Position numbers and translations under genes: made by a program. From Parasponia andersonii (taxonomy: Eukaryota; Streptophyta; Magnoliopsida; Rosales; Cannabaceae), in contig JXTB01000036.1 of the NCBI GenBank assembly GCA_002914805.1, positions 498,660 to 562,659 on the forward strand: DNA of 64,000 bases. Reading direction: 5' to 3'. The notes beneath the pieces were generated by a model. The model worked only from the letters and a program-made list of their open reading frames with translations. It was not told where the DNA came from and searched no databases. This document shows, piece after piece, positions 25,719 through 38,699 of this stretch; within the stretch, counting starts at the first letter, position 1; the number at the start of each line of letters is the position of its first letter.

Positions 25719-26105
25719 ACTTCCTAACCCAAAGTTAAGAACATCCTAATCATAGATGAAAATAGTTTAAATTTTCATGTTAGCATTGATCTGGATATTG
25801 AGATTTATTATAAACTGTAATTTAAGAAATTATTATAACTGAATCTGAATTAAATGAACTTCGCGCGAAAAAGTCTTATTGGTAAGAAGAGCAATTTCGA
25901 TATCTACAAAATAACTCAAAAACTATATTCTAAAATAAAATAATGTCTTTTGTAATACATAAGTTGATATATTTAATAAATAAAGGAGAAATGACTTCAA
26001 AATGATGAAGTACTAGTCAAAATTTTTTTTATCATAGGTCATATTGACTAAAGGTCAAGACGATTTTGATCTAAAGTCAATTTAGTCTTAACTATATGTC
26101 AAGCA
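25719..26105. repeat. Self-complementary minisatellite, right part
   Basis: CTTCCTAACCCAAAGTTAAG and GGTCAAGACGATTTTGAT-like units continue the 22040-23652 array after the solo LTR. This part is more decayed than the left part. Confidence 0.7.
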
Positions 26106-27664
26106 ACAAGATCTACAAGATATTAAGAGGATTATGAATAAACCAAAATATAGAATTTTTAGCATATTATTGTCCAGATCGGTACTATGGTTCTCCTTCA
26201 TTAAACTATTCTTAAATAAAACTTATTTACTTGTCTTCAAAATTTGAAAAACTTCCAATCTATTAATGCTAAACTTCTTTCCAACCGAGTTTTTTTTAAT
26301 TAAATAGTAAAATGACAATTAATAAAAAGAGAAAAAAGAGGTGGATAGAGGGAAAGAGAGCAAGAATAAAGAAGCTTTTATGTTCCTAATGAGACTAAAA
26401 GATTAATCGTATTCCTCACTTTCTTCATGAGGAACTAAGCTCTGGTTTTTGAGAGAAAATCAAGAAGAAAAAGTGAGAAAGATGAAAATATAACGAAAAT
26501 AGGAGAAAAAAAAGAATGAGGCAATGAAATGACAACTATTTAATGCTTCTACCTACCACATCTTCACTTTTGACCAAGGGTAATTCTGAAAGTCGGATTT
26601 TTCTCCCTCCATTTACTCTTAACTTTTGGTCCTAAAAAAATAATTATATCAACATAGTCTTAAAAAGGGAAAAGGGAACCCAAATAGTCCTATTCATATC
26701 ATTTTCTTATTCATGGGAAGTGCAACTGTACTGAGATTAGACCGACCAGCCCAATCCATGTCCACGTACAATTTGTTCACACATTTACATTAAAAAAATT
26801 TAGGAATAACAAAGTAAAAATTTTATCAGGTCATTTCGAATTATAAAGTACGTGTCAACTATTAGGTATGACAATAAAATTGGACACGGAATTCTTTACC
26901 CAAAGAAAAAAAAATGTGGACATATGTTTAGAGTTATAATAGCACACATGTACTCAAAAACCTTATAAACTTTATTTTCGTGCCTACCATGAATGGGCTG
27001 ATCTTATGTCTGTTTTTAGTCGTTTACTTTATGTATATAAAATATAGGAATGGCAAGGGATAAATTAAAACATTTCTTCAATTATCATCCATACATCCAT
27101 ATTCTCAAGAGTCAATTATAATACAATATTTATTTCATTTAATTGGTTATTGACCAACGGTGTAGTTATTAATTAATAGATAATGGAAAAACCCATAATT
27201 ACTCGTTATTAATTGTTAATGATAAAAGTAAAAAATATATAAATTTAAAAAAACTAATAAATGTAATTATTTTTTCATAAAATTGACATAACGACAAAAC
27301 ATATCTATACACTAAATAGTTTTCAAACTCTAATTTCAACTATATACACTCATATAAGTCTTTAGAGTTATTTTTTTTTAAGATATGTGGGTATGAGTGT
27401 TATAAGACTAAGTATAATTTTATATGTATAATAATTTATTAAGATCATTATCTAGTAGGTATTATTTTTAACCTATCTATGTATCTATTTTTTCAGCCAT
27501 TAAATCATTATCTTATAATTAACATGATTCTAGTAGTTGGAAAAAAATAACAATAAATACATATTATTTAATACTTTTATCACAAAAGACTTATATGATG
27601 AATTTTAATTAGGCAAAGCAATATCTATAGATAATTAAAAAAAATACTTAATAAAATGGTGTCA

Positions 27665-27713
<49 letters not shown>

Positions 27714-30700
27714 GGGGCAAATATGAGGCAAATTATGTTAATATTGTCCTCTTATCATGCATGCATATTTGTCTTACAGTTATTTCTCACTCCATCATTT
27801 TTCCTTACTTGAACGGTTGTCTTCCTCAACTTCCAAATCAGATAACACAGATACCTGTAATAATGGGTTTCAATGTCAATCTAATAAAAGTATCTCTAAT
27901 GCATATTATACATGTTATATAGCTATACCATAAGAGCATTTCTAATGCTATTATATTTGCTACGCAGCTATCTAAATGCTACATCTTAGTATTTAAAAAA
28001 AATCTCTAATATTGTGTAAATTGAGAATAAATTTTATTAATGCTATATAATATCAATAAAATACAAACTAAAATTTAGCATGCCTTTCAAATCTATAATA
28101 ATCTATAACATAATAATAAGAGCAGATGATGGTTATGCTTTAATTACTTGGTTTAACCCAAACTAATTTGAACCGTCCATATCATTTATTAATAGTCGTC
28201 TACTTGTGTTTGTGACTAAAGCAACGTGTGTCTGTTAATTAATCATCTCTTCTTATAAATGGCTTTATTCAACCTCAATCAAAAAAATCATGTGGGGACA
28301 TGTTAATGACCAAGATAGAGATAATTTTTCGTTCTTGGGTTAATGAAATGCTGAGAAATAAGATATGTTCTAATATAAATTAAAAAAGTTGTCCTCTCAC
28401 TTATCTTTCTTTTAAATTACTTCATTTTCTCTTCAATTCTTCTGAGACCCTTCAATTAATTAATCAGTATTTTCATTTCCTATGGTTTAATTTCTCTCTA
28501 CTTCCTCTTTATTGTGTTCCTCTAATTTATTTCTAGGTCTCCTTATATCATTAATTTGTATTTAGCCATAAAACTATTTCATGTAGTTAATATAATCAAT
28601 ATTCAGCAACTAGATAGTATCATATTTGGAAAATTCCAATATCTGTTATATGTTCTTACTTTAGCATCATAGTTTGGATTTTGATTATTATTATTATTAT
28701 TATTAATGTTTTGTATATTATATTATTAATTTCCATATATGTCTTGTATTATTTTATATTTATTTTGGTATTGTTACAAGAGAATTTAAGAAAAAAAAAA
28801 GAATATGGTATCAAAATAATAAATTCAAGATATTTTAGACTAAGGTAAATTTTTTATTAGGAGTGTTTAAAATAACTGCTAAAATTGACCAATCCAAGCG
28901 GTTGTAGAATATTTGTGGCCAGTGACAAATTGGAAAAATAGCAAACTGAATAGTTCAGTTTGGTTTATCGATTAAAAAAAATATGCTCGATTTCAAACTA
29001 GACTACCGATAAATTAGTTTTTATAAATATATATATATATATATATATACATTATGTAATGTATACTTATTTTGTAGTTTTTATTGCAATATGTACTCAT
29101 AATGTATATTTTTTATATTTAATATAAGTTTGTTTTTGCAGCTTCTTAGGTTGAAGTGTGAAGTTTAAGATTTATGGTTTCATTATAATTTTCTTAAGAT
29201 ATTCTAGACTTTAAACATTTCGATTTAGATTTAATTTAAATTTGAAATTACTAGAATTTTCATTTGATTATAAGCTTTTGGTATTTTATTTTTTGTTTAA
29301 ATATTTAGACTATATTAAGATTGCTCTTTTTGTATTATTATTTAGAATATATTTGGTTTGATATTGATACTATTCAAATAGTGAAAAATTTTCCAAACCA
29401 TACCTCAAAATATAAGTGTGATTTGGCCAATTTGAGTCAACCAATACAGACCACATGATTTGACGGATTAATCAAATCGTACATACAGTTTTGTTTATAG
29501 AGTAATGTTTTAGACCGGCTAAACCAGCACTAAACACCCTTATTTTTTATTTTATGAGTACTTTTCTCTCTATTTATTTAAGCTGGCTTGAACATTTGAG
29601 ATGATCTACAATTTTTTTTGTTTAGTGAAATATATTGATTTTAGATTATTAGTTTGATATTATGTCAATAATTAGCCAATAAAAATATATGGAAGACAAA
29701 AAAGGCTTAGAGAACTAATAGTTATTATTATCTCCACCTATTCTTACTTAGGCAAAATAATTCTCTATGCATCTCTGTAATTTGTCCTTATATTTTGTTT
29801 AAATATGTCCTTATATAATTCGTTTGTATTTAGCAAGAAAATAACTTTGCATGAGTTTCTACTTGTCAAATTTCAGTACGCAATTAATGCAATTAATATA
29901 TACTCAGTAAGTATATTACTTAATGTATATTGTTTGAAATTGCTTTATAAATTTTCGTATGTTTCTTTATCTATTATTTCTACTATGAAGTAAATTTTTT
30001 TTGACTGGGGAAGGCATCCCTCTTCTTTTTTATTATTAATTTTATCGAGATCATTAGCCAAAAGAAATTTAAGAAGAAGAGAAAGAAAAAGAAAACTAAA
30101 ATAATTATTCCTAATGTAATTCTTTTATTAGAATAGAAATTCTAATAAAAATTATGTTTGTTTACAAATAAACTTTCAAAATTTATCTCAGGATAACATA
30201 CGACATAATAACTGGATTTTGAATTTTGGTGACTGGTTTTATAAAAGGTTCATAAATTTGTTGCTTCTATAATTCACGGCTATATTTACAAGTTCTTAAT
30301 GAACTAGAAAAGATGCAATATGAATTGGAAATTTTATGAACATGAACTATGAATGATAAAAATTGATTGGGAACAAATTCAAAAATAATGCAAATAAAGT
30401 TATGCGTTGTAGCAAATGAAAATTAATGTAATTACAAGCGGATGTAGGTGCCAAGCATTTACCTCAAACTAGTGTATATATATATATATATAAGTAATAT
30501 TAAATCTATTTTTTTTTATTCTCTTAACTCATTGCTTGATATACAAATTCCGAATGTCAAACATTGAAACATGAAATGGAAAAAAAAAAAGATTTGTCTA
30601 GCATTCATTTATATACATAAAGTAAATTGCAAAAGAATACCATGAGGCTTTTGTAGTGAGTAATTTAAACCCTAAACTTTAGACTCTACTATATGATATA

Positions 30701-31180
30701 TTAAGATTAAAAATTGACAAAAATCAATATCTTAAATTGATTTTTTAACCAATTTTAATAAAGAAAAGCTAGCAATATTTTCTATCAAAATATGATTATT
30801 TCTTATTATTCTCCTCAATTTTGGGTGTACCGCTGTCTTTTATTTGTTAATATTATTCAAAAAGTCAATGTAATGTATCAATTTTAGAAATTCTTAATCT
30901 TAAATTACTATTTTGCATATTCCCGACTTCGAAGTTTAAATTATTAAATGTCCAAATTTCAAGGAATTTTCACAAACTACTCTTGATAATATACATTATA
31001 TTGGAGTATTTTTTTTCCTACTTATTACAATTTCTAATTTCATAATCATACAAGTACTTAAAAGTTTATTCATTATTTAAGAGATTTAGGAATTAAAGTA
31101 TTGGACTTGTTAAAGGGAATGAAAATTGACTAAACAAAGCCTAAATGCTCACCTCCAAAGCTAAAAGCATGATCTCTGTT
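26106..31180. other. AT-rich intergenic DNA
   Basis: No recognised gene. It holds (TA)n tracts (27668-27711, about 29028-29050, about 30475-30492), a repeat with inverted ends at 28859-29545, and a MITE-like stretch around 27930-28135 starting AGAGCATTTCTAATG, a motif common at plant MITE ends. A TATA-like TTATAAATGG near 28254 has no credible coding sequence after it. Confidence 0.5.
28859..29545. mobile_element. Possible non-autonomous DNA transposon with GTGTTTA ends
   Basis: The left end reads TAGGAGTGTTTAAAAT and the right end CTAAACACCCTTAT, whose complement is ATAAGGGTGTTTAG. The interior has an internally repetitive composition (TTCAGTTTGGTTTATCG, CAAATCG) seen in common dispersed plant repeats and an internal (TA)n. 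No transposase is present. Exact ends and target duplication are uncertain. Confidence 0.35.
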
Positions 31181-31790
31181 TTGGGCATCTATTAAATTCA
31201 AAGCTAAAGTCATAGTCATAGCCAAATCTTCCAACTTAAGTCAACCACCACCACATTCGTCAAAGGCTGAACTCTAAAATACTTCATTTCCTATCTTGAC
31301 CCCTCTGCTATTTCCAGAGCCCTTATCGAGGAAAGTCTTAAGCAACTCTCCGCATCATCATCTTTAGACTTTGCCCTGAAAGCTCGGTTATTATTGACAC
31401 CCAATCACCATCACCTTTGTTCTCAGAAGAAGAAGAAGAATAAGCTTCTCCCTTAGAATTTGAGTTTGATTTTATTCTTTTTGGCTCCAATATGGAGGAA
31501 GAGCCCTATGTCTCGGATTCTAGCACGGTGGTATAACTTAAGAATAATAATTGAAATATATTTTTTTATTTATTTTGAGGTTTCAATTTCAATAGATGAA
31601 GAATTGCCCAGATTATGGAATACGTATATTATGTGTTGCTTTATTAGATTCCAACAATTTAAATTCAAGGTTATTTGAATTAGTTTATTAGTGTTAATGA
31701 TTTTTTATTTTATGTATTTGAATGTAGAGGATTCGACAAGTTCGAATGCTACAGAAATTTCAGGTCTAACTACAAAGAATTATCTAAGTT
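31181..31790 (+). other. Gene-like but unrecognised stretch
   Basis: Local composition is less AT-rich than its surroundings. One + frame around 31270-31390 reads YLDPSAISRALIEESLKQLS, followed by an AAG-rich run and a frame including MEEEPYVSDSSTVV (from about 31490). A second exon-like piece with EDSTSSNATEIS lies near 31730. I do not recognise a family and cannot build a complete gene. It may be a decayed gene fragment whose intron became the minisatellite that follows. Confidence 0.25.
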
Positions 31791-32590
31791 TCGGTTTTCC
31801 ATTATTCTACATTTATTGGTATTGTTTGTTTGTCGTATTTTTCGAATTAATGTTATCTAAATTTTGGTTTTTCCATTGGTTTGGGTTTGTTGGTACTATT
31901 TTTTTGTCGCATTTTTAGAATTAGTGCTATATAGGTTTTAGTTTTTCCATTGTTCTAGGGTTTATTAGTATTGTTTATTTATCGCATTTTAAGAACTAAT
32001 ATTATCTAGGTGTCAGTTTTTTCATTATTCTAGGGTTTATTAGTATTGTTTGTCTGTCATAATTTTAGAATTAATGTTATAGGTTTTTATTTTCCCATTC
32101 TTCTGGGGTTTATTGGCAATATTTTTTGTTGTAATTTTGGAATTAATGTTGTCTAAGTTTTGTTTTCTCATTATTACGGGTATATTGGTACTAATTGTTT
32201 GTAGCATTTTTGGAAATAATGTTATATGAGTTTTTATTTTTCCATTGTTTTAGGGTTTGTTGCTAATTTTTGTTTGTCGCATTTTTGGAACTAATATTAT
32301 CCTCATTTTATTTTTCCCATTATCCTGGGGTTTATCGATGTTATTTGCTTTTCGCATTTTTGAAATTAATGTTATTTGTGTTTTGGTTTTCTTATTATTC
32401 TAGGATTTATTACCTGTTTGTTTGGTGCATTTTTTGTATTTAATGTTATCTAGGTTTTAGTTTTCCATTGTTCTAGGATTTATTAGTACTAGTACTACTT
32501 GTTTGTCATATTTTTGGAATTAATGTTACCTAGATTTTGGTTTTTCATTATTCTATGATTTATTGATTTATGTATTTATTGTTGAATATG
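31790..32590. repeat. Minisatellite with about 75-bp unit, about ten copies
   Basis: A diverged unit recurs about every 70-78 bp: TTTTTGGAATTAATGTTATC, then TAGGTTTTAGTTTTTCCATT, then GTTCTAGGGTTTATTAGTA, then TTGTTTGTCGCA. Copies are clear from about 31790 to 32580 and differ by substitutions and small indels. Some units carry TAGGGTTT, but it is isolated, not a telomeric run. Confidence 0.85.
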
Positions 32591-33158
32591 ATTATTTTTA
32601 TTTTATTGGATATGATGTTTTTCTTATTTTGTTTTTAGGTTTTGATTGCTAATGTTATGCTTTCTTACAAAAATAGATAAACATTGAGGATGAGATCCTC
32701 TTCATATCTGTGAATTCTTCATATCTGTGAATGTTCTTATTTACGCTCAAAATATACTAATGGTTATCGCAATATAAATTAAGGTGTCGATCCTACAGAG
32801 AAGTTAAACTAACAAGTAAATAGCTAAACAGAAAATTGAAATATTTTTCCAAAAAAAAATAAAATAGATGAAAAATACCAATATAAGAAAGAAATATGAA
32901 ACTATAGCTCTCAATTGGTGTGTAAAAAATATGAGCCAAACACCTCTTTTATTTTGTTTCCTCTTATTTTTAGATTTTTTTTCTCGAATTTATCTAAAAA
33001 CACTTTTTATGATTTTGAGAAGATAAAGAATCTTCATGGTTTTCATCTTAATATTTTCATAAATATACTTTTTTAATTATTCTTAACAATATGTTTTTGC
33101 ATCCTAATTAATTATCGTTCTCAGTGATGTGAAAAATAGTCACTATATTGTGTTTTAA

Positions 33159-33473
33159 TTGCTAGTCTTATCTTGTTTTGGTATGAAAACAGATCAATAT
33201 GGAAAAAGTGATCCCTTTTCTTTTCAAAGATTGAAGTACTTTTACCATGGCCCATCAAAGATTTTGCTTAATCATGTAGGGGGCTATATTACTGTTAATG
33301 GCAGTTATAAAATAGTGATGGAGATAGCTGCAATCTTCAAGAAGCATTAGAGAGGTTTGATTGCTCGACGTAGGTTCAAGGATGGGCATAAGCTTATGGT
33401 TGTCAATCAAACAGGTGAAAATATTCGTGGGGTTGGTGAGATTGGTGCTCTGATCATATGTGATGCTTTCAAT
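33159..33473 (+). pseudogene. Decayed coding fragment, unrecognised
   Basis: One frame reads about 105 codons with a single in-frame stop (TAG, 33348-33350) and ends at a TAA near 33473. Residues around the stop include YHGPSKILLNHVGGYITVNG upstream and RRRFKDGHKLMVVNQTGENI downstream. The amino-acid composition looks like real protein, unlike the surrounding AT-rich frames, and the GC content rises locally. I cannot name the family. It may be a gene fragment carried by or left from a transposon. Confidence 0.3.
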
Positions 33474-33792
33474 TAAGGAATCAACAACAATGGCAATGAG
33501 CGTACTGATGCAAGGAGTTGTGTGATTTTCAAGGCATTAGTCTTCAAACTTTTTAATAAAGTTAAAGAAATTGTGATGTAAAGACAAGTTTTGTGGATTA
33601 TGTTTACTCTAGTATTATGTTAGTCTTTAGTATTTAGTACTTGTAGATAAGAACACTTTATACTAGAACTCTTTGTGATGAGTCAGGCTTTATGTTTGCT
33701 TAAGACAAACATGCGCATTCCATTTTAATATTTTATTTTACATCGGCTCTTCTTTTTCTTATAAAATGCCATCAAAACAAGTGAGGAGTCCT

Positions 33793-33824
<32 letters not shown>

Positions 33825-34262
33825 GAGTGATACCTCAAATTTTCAAGAATAGCTAAAGCTTTATTACTTACATTATCTTTAGGAAAATAGCTCTTTGGAA
33901 AACATAACTATAATCATAAATAATGCTTTGTGATTGGAGCTTAAATGGCAACTATAATCATAATTCTTTGTGATTAGAGCCTAAACTATAATATAACCAA
34001 ATATAAATAGGGATAAAATACCTCGAATAATTTTCTCTCTCTTTTAAGACATAAAGGAGTCCATAAGTCTCTGACCTTTTGTTATTCTATGGTTGTATTT
34101 CTTCTCTCATAAGAAAGTTTCTAATGGTTTACATTTATCATATTAGTGAATCATTTGTTAAGTCTTATTTTATACTCGAAATGTCATTTTTTTTTGTGAA
34201 ATATTTTTCTAATTCCAGCATTAGTACAAACTGGTATTATAAAACAAGTAGATAAGTACTTA
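33474..34262. other. AT-rich intergenic DNA
   Basis: No gene is seen. A (TA)n tract lies at about 33798-33824. The right boundary is the CACTA terminus at 34263. Confidence 0.6.
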
Positions 34263-34680
34263 CACTATAAGAAAAGAGGCTTTTGGAAACCCAATTTTCA
34301 ACTACTAAAATATATTTGCAGTAATAAATTATATTTTGCTACCAATTTGTGGTAACAAAAAGTTTTAGTTGAGGAAACAATGAAAAAGAGACTATTTCTT
34401 TTGGCTCCTAAAATTTTGGTAGCCAGATAATATTTTTGGCTACCAAAATAACTTTTGGTAGCAAAAAATACTAGTGAAATTTGGTGGATTGATGGGACTA
34501 TCAAAAATTGTTAGTAGCAAATAATGTTCTTTGGCTTTCTTATAGCTAAATTTATGCAAGTTTTGTGCCACTACATATTTTATTGCCAAATACGTGTATA
34601 TTTTCTATATTTTTGTTTAGACTCTACGAGCATTAGTAGCAAAAAGATTATTATAAACACATTTTTTTAGTGTAATTATA
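34263..34680. repeat. Left subterminal repeat zone of the CACTA element
   Basis: Short copies of TTGCTACCAA and its complement TTGGTAGC/TTTGGTAGCC recur in both orientations (for example about 34338-34347, 34413-34422, 34438-34445, 34455-34462). In CACTA elements such clusters bind the element-encoded TNPA-type protein. The same motif fills the right end at 48640-49138. Confidence 0.65.
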
Positions 34681-35579
34681 TGGTAGTAGAATGTTTGTTA
34701 AACTTCATTCAAAATAATTCAAAAATAATGCATGTAAAGTTTTAACAATGAATTATATGACTCTTAGTCAAACTCTCCTTGATACATATTATATATCAAA
34801 TGATGTCAATTGTATCATGTTTCTATCATAAAATTTATTCTAGAAGTGTTATTTAATTTTATTAGTCGTTACATGTTCTTATTCTCAAATTTGTTGACAC
34901 ATAAATAATATATCGATGAGGAATAAGAATGAGAAAAAAAAAAGCTATCTAGAAAAAAATTATTAAATTATATACTATTGGATCAAGATACATTTTCTTT
35001 AGTGGAGATATGAATCTTGTATAAAAATTATTAAGAACAAAAAAATAGAGCGATAACAAATTTCTTTAGGAAGATAGAAAAAGTAATAAATATGTCATTT
35101 GTTCATATCTATTTATTTTTAAAGGTGAACTTAGGAAAAAAAAATAAAAGAATAGATACAAAAGCGTGCATTGTTTTTTTTTTTTTAACGTGAAACGTGC
35201 ATTGTTTTTAATCCAATGAATTTTGAAACATGATGTTTAAATTGTGAATATTCCAAAAATATCAATGAACGGATAATTTTTCTCTAAGGAAGTAGTAGAA
35301 CAAATTAAGGGAGATTAAATTATGTGTATTTAAAGATTTTCCAGCAAATAATAATAAGAAGTTTAGATTTAAAATTCAAATTCCTAATTTTGAACGAGAT
35401 CATTTATTTAAGTTGATTTAAATTCAAAATAAATTAGTTAGCTATTAAGATGGAGAGATGAAAGCAAGATCTAGGTGAATTTGTTCGCAAGATATGTGCG
35501 TACACCTATAACATTATCCTTTTGTGCATATACGTATAAAATTGAACGTACATCTATAGAATTATTATATATTAAATAT

Positions 35580-35900
35580 TTATTTCTAATTATAAATAAA
35601 TCATAAATTGAATGAAAATAAATAATTATATTTACTATATAATTCATAACTTTGTGTGCACCTTTAAAACTTAATGTTATCTTTTTTTTTAACCCCTTTA
35701 ATTTTTTCTATGTTACATAATAAAGTTAAGCTTAACAACATCTAAGCCCTCTATTTATAACTATTGTAATTCTAATTACTTTTCATATATCTCTCAAACT
35801 CCTTATCTCTCTCAGTCTTCTCTATGCAAAGAAGAATTCGTCATTCTGATTAAGCTAACTCACATAATTGTGACAACCAATTTGTCGCATAATTGTGATT
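35580..35900. repeat. Direct repeat partner of 38700-39005
   Basis: The order AACCCCTTTAATTT, TAAGTTAAGCTTAACA, TATATCTCTCAAACTCC, then CATAATTGTGACAACCAA is found again, diverged, at 38700-39005. The two copies flank the nested solo LTR. They may be a tandem segment of the CACTA interior or captured sequence. No protein is recognised. Confidence 0.5.
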
Positions 35901-35960
35901 AACTTTTTCTTTTGCCTTGTTCTCATTTCAAATGTTTTAAAATTGTTTATCATACATTAT

Positions 35961-37321
35961 TGTTACAACCCAAAACCCAGGCTAGTGGCAGAAGAGGAAT
36001 TTCATAAGGATGAGAAATTCCTTGATTTATTTAAAAATACCTAAAAGTTATAGTTTTATAAAACAGTCTATTTTAAATAAAATATTTGGAATTCTATCCC
36101 GTGAACCTCTCTCATAGTTTGTATACACTATTACACATAAATTAAATAAACACTGAAAATACATAAATCAAATATATGTTCAAACATCTTCATCATCCAC
36201 GTCAGATCAGACATCAGAATGGCATACATGAGCTCACAGACAAAATAGAAAGTAGTAATCTTGGTTTAATACTAAAACAAAACTCAAATAATCTAAACAC
36301 TACAACAACACACTTCAAGTATTACCAAGATAACAAACTATAATCCCGATGGCCTCTTACTCCTCTTGATCTCCCAAATCACACTGGACACCACCTGAGG
36401 AAGGGAGAAAGGGGATGAGCATAAAATGCTCAGTAAGAAAAATAATTATCTCGATCGAAAATATTTTAGTGATGGAAAGCTCATGCATGGTTAGTTTAAA
36501 TCCAATACATAGATATATGATAATCCAAAACTGGAAATCGTCACATATATGTATAAATAAATCAGTATAATCAAAACAATTCAATTCAGATGCATATGAC
36601 ACAAATCAACCCATACCCATGAGCTCATATCCTCTCATCTATGGAAAACCAAGATGATGGCACTAAGTGTACCTAACAGCCTGCCTGACACCTGAGCCCA
36701 TACCTGGAGGGGACACCCATGTGTCGCCTACCAAACCTGGAGGGGAAACCGAATTGCCTATGCCTGCCAAATGGGGAGGTAATCAGAAGTAACAAAATCC
36801 CACGCGAGTTTACGGACTCTACACTAATGGTAGGGCACGTAGCGCCACACTGTAAACCCACGATGCTAACACGATGCTCATATATGATCTTATGACACGT
36901 GCAATATAGAACTGAAGTGTAAAAATAATCGTACTCTGGTTTTTCAATATATAAGTATATTAGGTTTTTATAGAAAAATGGGCAGCACAACAACCCTATT
37001 TTTGATATACCAAAAATAACCTACACTCAGAAAATCCCTAGAGTAATACAGTGTATATATATATATATATATATATGTGGTTGCTAATCCAATAGGTATT
37101 TTTTTTCTTTACCTATGGGTAAGTATTTTTTTTAGCCGTTGGATCACCGTCTAATAGTGATCCAATGGCTATAATGAAGTGCATGAAAAGACGTGCATCA
37201 TTAATGCTCTTTCTCTCTCTTACTTTTTACAATAAAAAAATGTTCATACTAAATTTTCATTGGTCAAATTGATACCTACCCATAGGTAAAAAAAAAATAC
37301 CTACTGGATTGGTGCCCTATA

Positions 37322-37352
<31 letters not shown>

Positions 37353-38427
37353 CATACCATCACATATGTTCAAGAAAACTAAAAATCACATTTGTTCTCA
37401 TATGTTGTAGAAAATAAGTTTTATTCAAAAATAGCATAAAATGGAGGTAACTGGATCCATACCTCACAGGAATAGTGATACCACACTATTGAATCTTTAA
37501 GGCGTCATCGATGATCGTCCAGAGGGTCGGAAATCAATTACAAGCCCTCGATCATCCTCTTACGAAAAACTAACTTTTCAACAGAGCTTTAATACCATAA
37601 ACGGACCTCTTCACTGAATTTCTAGCACCCGAAATAGCTAGGTTAGGCACATAACTTATCCAATTCGGGTCCGGACCTACATCGGGCTGGTATCACGCAA
37701 ATCTTAGCCGTCTGATTTCGATTTTTGTGCCGATCATCGAACATAGGCAATATATATATATATATATCAAACTTCCCCATTTTCTGAGTACAATCCAAAA
37801 ATGACAACAAAAATACAATCCAACGGCCAGATCAAAAAGTCAACTTAAGCTCAAAATATTCCAAAAATGGCAACTTTTGATTAGTGCAGTATGATATTAA
37901 GATATATATACCTTGAGCTTCCTCTCGACGAGACGAATCCAACGAGCCTGGTTAAAGGTCAAATGGTGGCTGGAGTCGTTGCCGGCGACGAGAAATCCGA
38001 AATGGTCCACTTCGTCTTCTCCGGCAATGGTAGCCTCTTTGGTGGCGTAGCTGGTCGGCGTCGGCTCAGCGCAACATGGGGGAGCTTCGCTAATAGGCTG
38101 TATAGGCGGATGATGGCGGGAGGCGGCGGCAGCTTTTCTTTCCCCTTCGGCCGAGCGAATGAGAGTGAGAGAGAGAGAGTGAATTGGGTGAGGGAGAGAG
38201 AGAAGGTGAGTGGGAAGATGAACTCACGTGAGTGGTCATGTGGGACTGTGCTATTTTTCAAAAAATTGTGCTATAGTCCCCGGTTCCCAAATCTCTATCA
38301 ATTCCGTCTCCCAAAATTTGCAATTTAGTCATTCTGCACAAAACTTTTGCAAATTAACCCCTCCATTATAATACCCAAAAATTGATAAAATGTCCAAATT
38401 ATCATCCCAAAAATCTAGGTTTTTACA
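35961..38427 (+). mobile_element. Solo-LTR-like element (family B), copy 2, nested in the CACTA element
   Basis: The element is 2467 bp and starts TGTTACAACCCAAAACCCAGG. It ends TCTAGGTTTTTACA. It aligns in inverted orientation with 23658-25718, including the GGGATGAGCATAAAATGCTCAGT block (about 36412-36434), the ACACGATGCT block (about 36868), a (TA)n tract and a GC-rich block (37920-38160). Target duplication is ATTAT (35956-35960)/GTTAT (38428-38432), one mismatch. A MITE (37079-37317) interrupts it. The 145-codon frame at 37891-38328 and the antisense frame at 37959-38261 lie in the GC-rich block and show no known domain. Confidence 0.75.
37079..37317. mobile_element. MITE, about 239 bp, inserted in a TA tract
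   Basis: The left end GGTTGCTAATCCAATAGG and the complement of the right end GGGCACCAATCCAGTAGG start inverted repeats of about 45 bp that also share TTACCTATGGGTAAGTA. (TA)n lies on both sides. The related LTR copy at 23658-25718 lacks this insert at the matching place (about 24620-24640), which gives an empty site. A TA target suggests a mariner/Stowaway-like or similar superfamily; there is no transposase. Confidence 0.7.
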
Positions 38428-38699
38428 GTTATTATATTTGTTTGTTTGTTCAAGTTATTTTAATACTATTGGAGACAATAATTGAGATTGTAAAAAATTC
38501 ATGTATTTGGTATTTGTGGTATTTATTCGAAATACAATTATAAGTAGAATTAAAAACTATGCATTCAAGCAATAGAACATTCATAGATACAATTAAAAAA
38601 ATTATTCAAATTATTATGAGATTTAGCTTTCCTTGTTGGATATAGTGGAATAATTATCTTTAATTATATAATTAATTGTCCTAAATTGTACGACCAAAT

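Noticed and set aside
27656-27922. 88-codon ORF
   Set aside because: Its first third is (TA)n read as Tyr-Ile; nothing recognisable follows.
31940-32560. Telomere-like TAGGGTTT words
   Set aside because: They occur once per 75-bp unit, not as a TTTAGGG run, so this is not an interstitial telomere.
34263-34673. A small CACTA-derived MITE ending at TTTTTTTAGTG (34673)
   Set aside because: That end does not match CACTATAAG, and its flank (TAA) differs from the left flank (TTA). The end at 49138 matches both the terminus and the target duplication.
37891-38328. 145-codon ORF and antisense 100-codon ORF
   Set aside because: They overlap on opposite strands in a GC-rich LTR block; neither resembles a protein family.
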